The notes beneath the pieces are model-generated. The model ran no database searches. It saw only the letters and a program-made list of their open reading frames with translations, and was not told where the DNA came from. A DNA stretch of 64,000 nucleotides from Climacteris rufus (taxonomy: Eukaryota > Chordata > Aves > Passeriformes > Climacteridae): assembly GCA_013398175.1 (NCBI GenBank), contig VZRZ01007867.1, positions 372,001-436,000 of the forward strand, given 5' to 3'. Every line of letters begins with the position of its first letter. Position 1 is the stretch's first letter. Below are positions 53,313 through 64,000 of the stretch, piece after piece. The position numbers and the translations under genes were made by a program.

Positions 53313-53779
53313 ACACTTAAAGCTATATGCAATATGAATTCATTTTGTTTCTCTTTATACTTTGCTATTCTTAGACAGATAACGGCTTCATGAGACCTGA
53401 TTTATTGTCCATATGTATCAAAATAGGAATGTGCTCTTACGTTTCAGAGCATTAAATGAGATTTACTCCACAGTAACTTCATTCTGACTTACTGAAGCAG
53501 GATTTGCCATGCCCGGCACTTCTGCCACAATAGAAAATCTTCTCCAAGAAATGCAGAGCTTAGTGAAAAAGTTACTATTACCAGTGTCTTGATACTTAAT
53601 ATTGACAGCTCAGGCCATCCAACCTAGCTGGTCTATGACTGGAACTGTCTGGAGGAAATAATGGATTAAGAGAGTGGAAACAGCAAAATACAGCTGAAAA
53701 GAGGTAAGTGCTGTTCTCAGTACACCCAAGGACTCTCAGCACCCCAGGCTGCACCCCTGGGGTCCCCTCAGGCCAAGGC
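53313..53779. other. Non-coding spacer
   Basis: No gene or repeat recognised. The last bases (ggaggtgatgggcacag, 53781-53797) may be CR1, as discussed for the LTR that follows. Confidence 0.5.
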
Positions 53780-53797
53780 TGGAGGTGATGGGCACAG

Positions 53798-54292
53798 TGC
53801 TGGTTTGGATTTTCTTCATGATAGCTGGTATGGGCTGTGGTTTGGATTAGTGCTGGAAACAGTGTTGATCACACAGGGATGTTCCAGTCACTGCTGGGCA
53901 GGGCTCATGTAGCACCAGGGCCTCTTCTGTTCCTCACCCCACCAGCGGGGAGGCCAGGGGTGCACAAGGAGTTTGGGGGGACCAAGCCAGGACAGCCAAG
54001 CCCAACTGACCCAAGGGATATTTCAGACCCTGTGGCCTCGTGGTCAGCATACAGAGCTGGGGGAAGGAGGAGGAAGAGGGGTCATTCAGAGTTAGGGCAT
54101 CCCCAGTCAGTCACACCCGGCTTTCCTGAGGATGGCTGAGCACCTGCCCATGGGAAGTGGTTAAGGAATTTCTTACTTTGCTCTGCTTGTGTGCACAACT
54201 TTTGCTTTCCATATTAAACTGTCTTTATCCATGAGTTTTCTTTCCCATTCTCTCCCCCATCCCACTGCAGGGAACAGGGTTGAACCATGACA
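53798..54292 (+). mobile_element. Solo LTR of a bird endogenous retrovirus (ERVL/ERVK-like)
   Basis: The sequence begins TGCTGGTTTGGAT and ends in CCATGACA, so it has TG...CA ends. Internal words match an LTR that is abundant in birds as I recall it: agctggtatgggctgtg, gaaacagtgttgatcacaca, caccagcggggaggccaggg, gtgcacaagg, a gctgggggaaggagg region, cctgcccatgggaagtgg, and attaaactgtctttatcc. The attaaa at 54213-54218 would be the poly-A signal. The expected TATA-like word near 54049-54055 reads atacaga, so the promoter looks decayed. No internal gag, pol or env sequence adjoins it, so it is a solo LTR left by recombination. Flanks do not give a clean target duplication. Confidence 0.88.
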
Positions 54293-54293
54293 G

Positions 54294-54394
54294 GAGCAAG
54301 GTGAAACACAGGAAGCTCCATTTAAAAATATAAGAAGAAACCACATGATGTCCACAGGTGACTTCCAGCCTCAACTACTTCATGGCTCTGTGAC
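54294..54394 (+). mobile_element. CR1 LINE 3' end with internal deletion
   Basis: Two CR1 pieces are joined. The first (gtgaaacacaggaagctcc and ataagaag, 54301-54338) corresponds to CR1 sequence about 200 bases from its end. The second (gatgtccacaggtgacttcc and atggctctgtga, 54346-54393) is the 3' terminus. The intervening CR1 portion is missing. The ggtgatgggcaca just before the LTR at 53784-53796 fits CR1 sequence immediately upstream of gaaacacagg, which suggests the LTR inserted into this CR1. Confidence 0.7.
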
Positions 54395-56383
54395 CTCCAA
54401 CACACTTGTTGTTCACATATATGAGTATTAATATTACCAGCACAGTATTTAATAACTGTATCCTTAGCTACATATAGATTTTTATTCCAATTTAAGGGAA
54501 TGATAAAACATCCTAGATTTTAATAGGCCATCACAGTGACAGTCAGGTCAATACAATCCCTGATTCATTACTCACATTGCTTTATTCTGTTCTCACAAAA
54601 TAAATCATGCCAGAACAACATGTGTTTTATAACATTTTAACTGCTCTCTGTGTGTGTGCATATATATAACATTTTTTCACAACATTTCTGTGAAAGAAAG
54701 AATATATTTCCCATATCAGAAAAATTGGGGAAACTCAGCTAATAACATGATTTTTCCCAAGGTTTTTTGTAGCTAGGTAATAACTGACACCATATTGATG
54801 GAAAAAACTCAAATGGCAACAATAGGAAATCCTCCACACAGCACACACACAAAGTCCTTCACTATCTTTGGCAACTCTTCCAACAACTTACTCACAGCTG
54901 AAGGGAAAATTCAGATTCTTATTCTGAATGCATGTACAGTCCAGACCCTTTGCCTGCATTTAGTGTCAGGTGTTGTCCAGTACCTATTTGCTACTTGTTT
55001 CACTGCTCCATAAAGCATAAATGCTCCACTGCATTCAGTGCAATACTAAATTATATGCAAATACCTATAAAACTATGCAGTTGGAAGTAGAAACAAGCTG
55101 TGTCCATCACTTCAAAGACATGCAGTCAGGAAGAGATACTGCTCCATACAAGCAGCGTTTCTGTTTGGATTTCCTCCTCTTTAGATACTCAGGGATGGAC
55201 CAGTGCCCACTACAAGACACTCCCAACAACAGCTAAACACTTTGATCCTGTACTGCCTTATAATCAAAATATCTTTTTCTCCAGATCCCAGCACTGAGAG
55301 TTGCATGTTTTGCCTATTGTGCCAAGACCCAGCAATGTTTGGCTTTATCCAACTATTTTCTTACTAATATTATTTTAAAGAGTTTATATAGTAACAAATG
55401 GACTATCCAATATGTGCTTAATAATGGCTCAGGCAGCCTCTGACAACGGGGTTATCACATCCATTTGATAAGTTTCATGGGAATCCATAACATTCCCCTG
55501 AACTGTCACCAAAGAACAGGTTGCAAGGGAATGAGGTCTTCCAGAGGAGCATATTATAAAAGCAGCTTTTATGATACACATTAATGGAGGTCAGAGGCAA
55601 GGCTACTGTTCTCATTTATGAAGGGAAAACACTAGATCATAATGATGGCACGAGGATGGGGAGAATAATAAAGCCATTTCCCTGGTTCAGAAAAGATTAG
55701 CACATTTTGCCCAGTTAAGTCCTTTTCACTATAAAAGTACTGCCTAAAGGTGCCTTTAAGTATAGATCTGCAGACAGAACTAGGTGTGTGTATCACATCA
55801 ATTGCAGCAGGTGACTTTTTACCTAAAAGTTATTAGGAATAAATACTTTGTGCAAAGCAGAAAATCAATTCAGTTCTCATGGCACTCCTTGATTGAGAAG
55901 ATCATGGCTCCTGAGACCAGAGCAAACAAACAGCTCCAAAAACGGACCAAAGCCTAATTAACAGTAAGTCTTAATTCCTGGCTTATATTAGGAAATTTTA
56001 TATGGTACTAAAATGCACAGTTACAGTTCAAGTTTCTTTTTGAGCTTGTAGATACAAGCAGTGACCCATGCCTTTGAGGTTATGTTAACCACTGCTAAGT
56101 GCATACTTGTTACTCTTATAATTCTTCTCTAAATTACTTAAGATAAAAGAAGCCAAGAAAGAGCCAGGTAGAATCAAACATGATTGCTTCCTATTAAACA
56201 GCTGTCAGTTCCACCAGGTCTCACCAACCTTGGATCAAAGGCAGTCACACTTGGACACTTTTCCTTTAATAGCATCATTCATGCCTGGGCAGCGCTGGGA
56301 GTCTTTAGCTGTGTTCTGATGCTATCTCAGCACTTGAACGAGTCCTGCACATTGTGCTGCTTTGTGCCTTCATTCAGTTTTGA
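54395..56383. other. Non-coding stretch, no gene recognised
   Basis: AT-rich DNA. A short TG/TA mixed simple stretch is at 54649-54669. A GTAAGT-type donor near 55964 has no convincing upstream coding exon. No repeat family recognised. Confidence 0.58.
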
Positions 56384-56913
56384 ACGAGCACTTCTGTCGG
56401 TAGAGAAGCACAAGAATCTCAGAGAAGAACATCTACTCCCTCACGGCAGGTGACAAACCCAAGCGTGCTGCCATTTAGGTTTGGAGAGAAAGAATGCAGA
56501 TATGTTCAACACTTAAAGACTTTTATAAAAATTGAGCACTCAGTGAACTGCCCACAGGCCTTTTGCCAGTGCTACCCTAGCTCAGAAATCCCATTTGAAA
56601 CTGGCCAGAAGAGCCATCAGAAAAATCAGGTCTTAAATTCAGAGCAAGTTCATCAGCTGTTGCAGCAAACTATAAAGCTAAAGTATGATGGCAAAAGTAA
56701 ACAGGTCACAACTGTGGCCTCACCCTAGAGCAGTGAGACTCCCAATGAGCAACTCAAAACTCTTCTTGAAGAAAAAGGAGAATTATTGCCCGAATTTAGA
56801 AGGGTCATCAGGCCAGCAGAGGTACCGGCCACCACTCTGATCTCAGCTCTATCAGATAAGCAGACAAGAGAGTACCCCAGCATGTTCCATACATATACAT
56901 TATTAAATTCTAG
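56384..56913 (+). pseudogene. Long plus-strand frame broken by one TAG, possible decayed exon
   Basis: One frame stays open across about 530 bases except for a TAG at 56726-56728. Before it the translation includes PFRFGEKECRYVQ and EQVHQLLQQTIKLKYDGK. After it come EQLKTLLEEKGELLPEFRR and a TAG|GTAAAG donor-like junction at about 56911. The helical, charged composition on both sides of the stop is suggestive, but chance frames of this quality are not rare in a window this size and no family is recognised. Confidence 0.15.
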
Positions 56914-57152
56914 GTAAAGGTATTAAAATTTGGAGGCCAGTATGCTGGGTTTGCCCATTTAAAGAAGACAGAAAAAAGCCTGTCCCCGGAATATTTTTCT
57001 TGGGCATTCATTTCCGTGCTCCACAAGAGAACGCCCACTCTGCTCCTTCAGCAAACACCCTGCCAGTGATCCACGTCTATGATCAAAGTTTCCCTTGGTT
57101 TTCAGTGGGGATTTGGAAGCACAACCTTTAGATGTAAAGGAGTGTTAGAATT

Positions 57153-57170
57153 AAAAAAAAAAAAAAAAAA
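57153..57170 (+). repeat. Poly-A run, 18 bases
   Basis: Perfect 18-base A homopolymer. The sequence before it shows no clear retroposon, so it is listed as a simple repeat. Confidence 0.9.
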
Positions 57171-60003
57171 GAAACCAAACCCCTCGTGTTTTGAAGACCT
57201 ACAGTAACTCCAAAGACTTGCCTAATACATGCACCGAATTTTACATCTCCAGGCTTTAGCTTATTAAATAGGGAAAAATGTAAAAATGGGTGACCTGGAT
57301 GAAAGTATCATTCTTTTCTGCTGTGTTCCCAAGTTTTTGAAGTTGGGGACTTTGTTCTTAGCAAAACTACTTCGATACAACTCTGTCTCCACTGGATGAA
57401 AATCTGTGTCATGGAACAACCGACCTAGTTTGGATCCACTGTCCGGTTCTGCTCTAGAGAGAATCCTGATTAAACTCAGAGTTATTCCGTACTTCTTTTG
57501 AGGGTTGAGGCATTCAAATTAGCTATTAGATCCTTAGCAGAGATCTTGCAGCTCTTGTGCTAACTCAGACTAGCACATGTATCAAGGACTATAATTTCTA
57601 GCATTACACAAACCAATTAACCTTTGCTAGCACTACACACTATAGAGAACTAAATACAATAAAACATTTTAAAGTATTGTTTAATTCATATTCAGAGCAG
57701 TTTCTCAGAGGTAGTTATGAACTGATATGCACTGAATCACAGCATGTTACTATGTTGTTCAGTGTTGCTCTATAAGGTTCAAATTAGACTCCCTCAGCTC
57801 CAAAAAAAGCGTACCCAAACCCTGGCAATTGTTTCACCAGGTATCTAATTCTTCTGCAGAGAAAGCAAATAAATAGGCACAGAGGGCACATGGAGTTTAA
57901 AAAAAGTAGTCAACATCTTATAGAATTGCTCACTTCTACCCTGAGCACACATATATATGTATTCAAAACATAATGCATTCCTGGGTTAACAAAATATGTG
58001 TATCTTTAGTCTTTCAGAAACTAGAAAGAAAAGTGGGTAATTGATAGAAAAGATGTGTGTTTAACAAATACCATTCTCAATTTCTGAGTTTGTATAGAAA
58101 GACATGCACACAAGACATCCATGGGATTCTCTGTGAAAGAAAGACACCTGGCAATATCAGATGAAATGTCTTATTGGTATGAGAACGTCGTATTAACAAA
58201 AAATGTGCCACGTACTTAATAGCCAAAAGATGAAAACTCAACCTTTAAAGTTTTCTTTCTGTAAACATATCTTTAGAAAACACTGAAATACATTCAGGCT
58301 GTTCAAACAGGAGGCTCACACCTCCCCAAGACGAGGAGGTACTCACTTGGTACCTCCCCCAGAAGTTACGCTGCTTGCAAAAGCAAACTGAAGCCTCATG
58401 AACCAAGTGGGTTTTGAGCCAAGAGTTCATTTAAACAACCTGAAGCGTGTATGCTCACAGAGCAGTGTCAGTACACAACCTAGAACAGATTTGCCAAAAG
58501 GAGATTACCCAATTTCCCCCCTTTTAACAAGTAAATTGGTTAAATCAGTGATATTTTTGTGTCTTACTAAAGGTCTATTTAGGATGTCACTGTTCCTTAA
58601 CAAAAAAGGATTTTCATCATGCTTCATCTCTGAGTGAAAAACCAAAAGCACTCTCTGTAGGAACTACATGTTGAATTGCAGAAAGCTGATTTGAATTTTA
58701 AGATTCAATATAAATTATCTCTTGCATGCACAGAGCTACACAAAGCACTATCATCAATTATATGGGTACAGAACATCACGTGGAGAAGTACCCAGTGTAC
58801 AAATGGCACTTCTGGGTGCGTATGCTTTCCCAAATCAGCCTTGTTTTAATTGTCAGAGGGATTATCTTGCTATAACAGTCTGTTCTGTTTGTTTTCTTCA
58901 TAGCTTATCAGCAATGAAGTCAAATTCCAATAATCAAGCCTATTCAGCTTCCCAGCCCCTCTTCAAACCTCTCCCCATCTTCAAAAAAAGAAAAAACAAA
59001 AACAACAAACCAAACCAGAAGGGGGAAAAAAAGCTTCCAGCTGACCATCCAGGAGTATCTAATCTAACAGGAAAAGGTGAATCCTACATGACATGCATTT
59101 TGTGGTTGGGTTGATGGGAAGCCTGAGGGTGCGAAAAAGGCAGACCAAAATCCTTAACAAACCTATAAAGTGAAAGAAGCAACATCTGCCTATGGAAAGA
59201 TAGGAGAAGCAGGGTCTAATACAGACTGACACATCATAACTAGTGTTTATGTATATTGCCAAAACCATTGCCCTCTGAAATTTCTAAGTAAATTTCAGTT
59301 TTAGTCTCTTAATCAGTTCAGCATTCTGCTCTTGTCGAAATGTCTTGTCAAAAGGCATTATCATGACTTAAAAACTTTAAGTTCAGAGGAACGCTAGAGG
59401 AACTTAAGCAACATCTATGAACCATGGCACTTCTCATCTTAATTTTAAAATAGTTTTCACTTTCGTGATATGAGGCCCTATGTTCTGTGCCCTCAAAATT
59501 TACACCACCTCCCAGGGCTGAAATAAGAAAGCATGTTGAATAATTCCTCTCTTATCACTTACTACTGAAGTGTAAAGTAAATCTGCAGCTGTTCAATAAA
59601 ATTCCTCCTTGAAATCACAAGTCTCTCAGTTACTCTTTCTGTCTCAGTGGCATTGAGTATTCCAGGTCACTGCACAGGTTAAGTGAACAACCTCACAAAT
59701 GCAGAAATAACACAAACTGAGATTGTTCCAATTTCCCCACAGTACCACTTGAAAAAAAAGAAAATAATCAGCTCTACCATCTCCTTCCAGATCTGCACCC
59801 TGTGCCTTTTATTTATTTAAGATTTTCATTCTTATGGCCTCCTTAATATGACTGGCTCTCCCTCAAGCGTTCATCTCCTAGTCCAGGGTTCTCATCCAGC
59901 ATCCCTGCTCCCCAGCATTCCTGTGGGGAAGGGCCTTCTCCCAGGGCCAGTCTCATCTCATCACTGCTCGGTTAAAGCTCTCTCTGATAAAGGATTTGCC
60001 GTG

Positions 60004-60029
60004 TTCTGACACTCAGTATTCTGACACTC
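60004..60029 (+). repeat. Two-copy 11-base direct repeat
   Basis: The word ttctgacactc occurs at 60004-60014 and 60019-60029, a 15-base period. It lies just upstream of a pyrimidine-rich tract with two runs of seven C. Confidence 0.8.
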
Positions 60030-60305
60030 GGGGTTGTTTTCCCCCCCTCCCCACTTTTTTCCCCCCCTCTGTACTCTAAGTAGTTCATTAACCCCACATA
60101 ACTGCCAATTAAGAGATTTTTCTCCTCGAGAAGGAACATTCTCTCTATGAAACCCACTTAATTACAGAAAAATGCATAGCTTAAATATAACAACCTCCTC
60201 TCCTGTTAATTCAGCTGTGGTGAATTTTGCATGCTCTATTTTATCCTCTGGTTATGACATAAGGGAATGCTGAAAAGTACTTTTCCTTTTTTTTTTTGCT
60301 TTTAG

Positions 60306-60413
60306 AAAAAATTACTTAAAAGTTCCTGCAAGCTGGGCAAATCCTGAAGATTTCACTCCTTTAGGGATTATTCTAACAGAGATCAGAAAGCACAACTTTA
60401 GGAACTGCCACAG
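60306..60413 (+). CDS. Candidate internal coding exon 1 of an unknown gene
   Basis: A long T-rich tract ending gcttttag gives a strong acceptor. A possible branch-point word, ttatgac, lies about 50 bases upstream. A CAG|GTGGGT donor follows. Of three frames only one is open, and it spans all 108 bases. It starts with one leftover base and ends with two. The peptide contains VPASWANPEDFTPLG and ends LTEIRKHNFRNCH, which looks like ordinary folded or helical protein. The next candidate exon at 60533 takes up the phase exactly (the split codon gives Arg). I do not recognise the family. No start codon or upstream exon is identified. Confidence 0.32.
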
Positions 60414-60532
60414 GTGGGTATTCTAAGAGAATCCACAGATCCCATGACTGTACTTGCTGAAAGCTCACAAATATTTTGTGTTTTTCTCTTTGACACATTC
60501 TTGTAGAAAGAAAAGTTATCTTCTATTTACAG

Positions 60533-60587
60533 GATGATTGAGAGCCTAGGGAGTTTGTCCAGGCTGTCACAGGACACAGATGAACAG
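60533..60587 (+). CDS. Candidate internal coding exon 2 of the same unknown gene
   Basis: The acceptor tcttctatttacag is close to consensus and the donor is CAG|GTACAG. The 55 bases supply the one base needed to finish the split codon and then 18 full codons (MIESLGSLSRLSQDTDEQ), ending in phase 0. The intron between 60414 and 60532 is 119 bases, a normal size for a short bird intron. Joined with the preceding segment it gives about 54 residues without a stop. Exact phase agreement plus good sites makes this the best coding evidence in the window, but short exon-like pairs can occur by chance. Confidence 0.32.
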
Positions 60588-60789
60588 GTACAGGATCTAA
60601 ACCAAGCTCACTCCTCCTAGGTGGGAAATACCTTGGTACTCTGTTTCCAAACTCCTGAAGAGACATAGTCCTATTGTTCTAAAAAGACTCTCCATCTAGA
60701 TCAGTAGATCTTCAAGGAACCAAGCAGAACAGAGGCAGAAAAGATTCTCTTACCAAAAAGGGTGCAAAAATAATGTTACTATGTTTTAG

Positions 60790-60837
60790 ACAACTTCACC
60801 TGTTCGGCATAATTCAACCAGCTGCAGTGGCAGAAAG
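60790..60837 (+). CDS. Weak candidate exon in phase with the preceding pair
   Basis: Preceded by ctatgttttag and followed by AAAG|GTGGGG. The 48 bases are open in phase 0 (TTSPVRHNSTSCSGRK) and end in phase 0, so it could be included or skipped between 60587 and 61309. The acceptor tract is poor in pyrimidines. Low support on its own. Confidence 0.12.
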
Positions 60838-61308
60838 GTGGGGGGGTTAACAAAGGTAGCTAATTTGGGTGTAAGAGCATGTTTCCAGTACTAAAAAGCC
60901 ACTGACTTCTCCAGTTTGCTTTCTGAGCTGATTCTCAGCTGGTATAAATTGATAAAGTTGCTCTGATGTGGTTCTTTTCATGTCAGCTCTGCTCTCTGCA
61001 GCGTTCTCGGCACAAGGCGACCGTGTGGGGTTTGCTGCACCAACAGCGGGCACCCAACTGATGATGGGAGATAAGCAGAGTAATTAAAACTCAAATTTAG
61101 AGTTATGAACTCTGGAAAGAAATGCATGCAGACCAACAGTTATCAAAATGTAGCCTCTAATGGGGAAAAAAAAAAAAGATTATATCATTTGAATGCATTT
61201 ATTCACAGGCAGCAGCATTCATTCCTGTACCTTTCTCTGCATGTAGGGATACAAGGGACAATCAACAGAAAGTACAAACAGGATTAGGTGTAACAACCTT
61301 CCCACTAG

Positions 61309-61441
61309 GTGCTGCACAGGAAATACACATCCAGCTATTGTGCTGGCTCTTCATTTCAACAAAGCTTCCAGTATCCATCTACCCTGCACAGTTTCTTGTG
61401 GAATGACTCTCCCTCCTCACAGCTGCTCCATCTGCCAGCAG
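61309..61441 (+). CDS. Weak candidate exon in phase with the preceding pair
   Basis: The acceptor is accttcccactag and the donor is a strong GCAG|GTAAGG. The phase-0 frame is open across 133 bases (begins VLHRKYTSSYCAG, ends SQLLHLPA plus one base). It fits directly after the phase-0 end at 60587 or 60837. The peptide is Ser- and Gln-rich and not recognised. Confidence 0.18.
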
Positions 61442-61617
61442 GTAAGGAAAATTCAAAGTGCTGCTTGGTCAGCATGACCTCACTCAGAGACAAAGCAAAC
61501 GAGCTGAACACACCTGCCCAGCGTGTTCCCTGTCAGCCAGAGCCCAAAGCAGCTCCCGAACTCCAGTTCCTACCGAGCAATGCAGCACACAAATCACCAG
61601 GTGGCCCTATTATGTAG

Positions 61618-61820
61618 CAGTCATTACCAGAGACATCCCAGCCCTGCAGAAGCCCCGGCTTTCATGTAGTGCAACGCTGCGTGATTATTTGAATAAAAAT
61701 GTTTCCCATGGAGACAGCTCCCCGTGGCTTACACCTTGTTGGGGACAAAAGAAACGATCTGGAGATGCTGTTAACCTCTGGAAAGATGTGAGAAAGGCTC
61801 AGCTGAAGACAGAGAAGTGA
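61618..61820 (+). CDS. Weak candidate terminal exon
   Basis: After a poor acceptor (ccctattatgtag), two bases complete the codon left open at 61441. The frame then runs to a TGA at 61818-61820; it contains RDIPALQKPRLSC and ends VRKAQLKTEK. Phase agreement is the only link to the upstream candidates. No AATAAA-type signal is seen within the next 100 bases. Confidence 0.12.
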
Positions 61821-64000
61821 ACGGTGGCAGTGACTAATTGTTTAGTGCAGAATTTGTCGTGGTTACCAGCACAAACTCTGCCTTTGGGAAATTCATTTAG
61901 GGCATTTCCCCCTTCAGAGCCTGCAGTGGGATAGCCACGATGGGAACTGACCCTGTACACAACTTAAAGGAGGGCATCCTGCATGAAAGCAAAATAATTA
62001 GTCATACAGTAGCCTAGTCCTTTTACTGGTAATTGAAGCAATTTGTTTCATTTTTTTGGTACTAAGATTTTAGCTCAATATACGTGCATATAAACAATTC
62101 TCACTCTATATTACAAGTTTAACTACTTTAAGCTTGGAGCTCCTACAAAATTATAGATACACATTAAAAAAAGTCCTATTCTTACATCCCAATTAAAAAT
62201 GAACATATTTTCAAGTGCATTATCTCTCTCCTGCGGACCCAGTCACTAAAAAGTGCAGCAAAAGCAGTTGGATTTACAGCCCTGGACTACTTGGGGACAA
62301 GTGGGGACATACAAATGCAAGCATCAAATTACTTCAAAACTGGCACCAGCACTAACTTTTTATACTGTTAATTTACCTATCTGGGTTAACATGATCAGTC
62401 AGTGCATAAAGCTGAAAATCTGTGTAAATCTTTACATGGTTAGGACAACAGTTGCAAAAGTAGCTGCCATAGTTCATGTCAAGAAATCTTGAAAGGACAG
62501 GATAATGCACGGTTAAGCACTTCTTCCTTCAGGCTGTAAAAGACCAACATAAGAACAACCCATCCCTGGGTATTTTCAGATGTGCTCCACCCAAGTCACT
62601 TGGCACACACAGCTGAGGTGAGCCCATTTCCCCATGAGCAGGAGGCACTGATGGAACACAGAAGCCTCTCTAACTAAAAAGGAAACCTCCAAAGGACAGA
62701 GATTAAATTCTATTTGTCTTAGGTCAAAAGATCTACTGTAGTCCCCAGTGACCACTTGTGTACATCACAAAGCCTTTGTACAACTCAGCAAAACTGGCAG
62801 CCAGGAGAAGACTTCAATGCTGGAATTCCAGAGGGATTTCAATTCATAAGTGAGATGGTTTAGCTCAGTTACAGTAAGGAAGTTTCTTCCTCATTTGAAT
62901 CTGCCTGCAGCCTCTGTGAACCCGAAGCATTACATGTGCAGCCAGGAACTGCACCAACATGTAGCAAGAAAACACCAAAACATGAATCTATCATTCCACT
63001 CTCTTTTATGTCAAGGGGTCCTTATCAGAGCAAAACACAAGATGTATTTCAGTGGAAGGTTAGGTCTCCAAGCGAGCTTCTTGGATTACCAGCCAAGTCA
63101 CAGCCTTGCCCTAAATGTCTAAGATATAAATCACTAATATTCTCTCATGTGGCAGTGACATTTTAATTGCATTGCATATTTTAATACACTCAACTTGGGT
63201 TTTAGCTAAGTTGACTGTATTTCTTGATTTCTTTGTGGTATTTAGCCATTTATTATAAATTGACATGGTTATTTCTCAAAGTTTCATTTGCATATCTTCA
63301 TTTCCTTGCTTAATGCAGATTCAGAATTTGATGAACGTTTGCAGATACACAGACATTTCCACATACAGAAGACAAAACCCAAACATCCCATGCAGATGTC
63401 AGTGTCCTAACACAAGAAGTAGCATCCCACCAGGAAAAGAAAACCAAAACTGCCAGAAGAAAATTATTATATTGAAAATCATACCAGCACTGCCCAGAGA
63501 AGATTCAACACTTGCAGGTTTATTGGTATTAGACAATTCAGAACATGCATTATGAGAAAAGTCTTCCCTTTTTTATGCCAGAAAAAAAAAAGCCCCTGTT
63601 TCTACCTGGAAAAAAAAAAAGCCTCTGTATGCAAGAAGGGGATGTCAATTCTGATACACAAGCTTTGTAAGAACATAAAATGAAAATGCACTGTGCTTGC
63701 TCTGCCCTGCAACACCTGTTAATGCTCCCATCTCAGCAGTTATGAAATTCAAGCCCAAAGAAATAACCAATGATTTCCAAACCTTCACTTGAATAGAAAA
63801 CAGGTTTTGCTTCCTATTACACTGTCATTTCTTGGATTTTTTTCCTGATCAACACAAAAAGAATAATTATCCTACCAATGAAGAGCCATTGTAATATCTG
63901 ACTTCTGCAGTTCAGAAAACACCTCCAATCCGTGTTGGCAGAACTACTCAAAGCCGTACATGTTATCCCTCTAAGAGGAACTATTCTTTAAATTTTTTTT
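61821..64000. other. Non-coding stretch to the end of the window
   Basis: AT-rich DNA with short A-runs at 63583 and 63611. A 96-codon plus frame (63265-63555) has no motif or splice context. No repeat family recognised. Anything starting here may continue beyond the window. Confidence 0.55.

Larger units (their letters stand above)
56914..60305. other. Non-coding stretch, no gene recognised
   Basis: A-run at 57153-57170. An open frame of 130 codons (58722-59114) runs through an A-rich segment at 58981-59033 and is not trusted, although a good acceptor-like tract precedes base 58905. A pyrimidine-rich tract lies at 60036-60070. No repeat family recognised. Confidence 0.5.

Noticed and set aside
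1..64000. tRNA, rRNA, known microRNA or CRISPR array
   Set aside because: No tRNA B-box with matching A-box, no rRNA core, no familiar microRNA seed-hairpin and no regularly spaced repeats were seen. Hairpin and covariance-model scans could not be run.

Overview
The window looks like nuclear DNA of a bird. The evidence is its recognisable interspersed repeats: three 3' ends and one reverse-transcriptase fragment of CR1 LINEs, and one solo ERV LTR of a type common in birds. Ordinary sequence is AT-rich and non-coding, and repeat density is very low. There are no bacterial-style operons, tRNAs, rRNAs or CRISPR arrays. The organism assignment is inference from repeat content; I cannot name the species, chromosome or host gene.

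No complete or recognisable protein-coding gene was found. The window is best read as intergenic or long-intron DNA. Open frames longer than 100 codons occur on both strands, mostly in GC-richer patches, and nearly all look like chance. The best gene-like signal is on the + strand near the right end. Two exon-like segments (60306-60413 and 60533-60587) have consensus splice sites, a 119-base intron and exactly matching reading phase. Weaker segments at 60790-60837, 61309-61441 and 61618-61820 can extend the frame to a stop. I do not recognise the product. Two other exon-like segments (6053-6135 minus, 20379-20521 plus) have good splice sites but little or no coding support, so they may be lncRNA exons or chance.

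Layout. 1-10 kb: non-coding, with an old MIR-type SINE at about 3.5 kb and the minus-strand exon candidate at 6.05 kb. 10-20 kb: AT-rich, with homeodomain-site-rich or conserved-looking blocks (13.0, 15.5 and 17.7 kb) and an old amniote-type repeat at 19.2 kb. 20-29 kb: exon candidate and CpG cluster (20.4-20.8 kb), a possible second MIR (22.7 kb), a CR1 reverse-transcriptase fragment (25.9 kb), and a long poly-A run ending in a 33-base assembly gap (28.9 kb). 29-43 kb: gene-poor, with candidate regulatory blocks at 32.0 and 36.2 kb and small simple repeats. 43-49 kb: two CR1 3' ends (43.6 and 44.1 kb) and a conserved-looking block at 48.5 kb. 50-57 kb: scattered open frames around a solo LTR that appears to have landed in a CR1 remnant (53.8-54.4 kb). 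57-64 kb: the exon-pair candidate.

The conserved-element calls rest only on visual features such as absence of repeats and clusters of homeodomain or POU-like words. They need a multi-species alignment. I found no convincing new biological system. The items most worth checking are the 60.3 kb exon pair, the well preserved MIR, the CR1/LTR nest, and the enhancer-like blocks.
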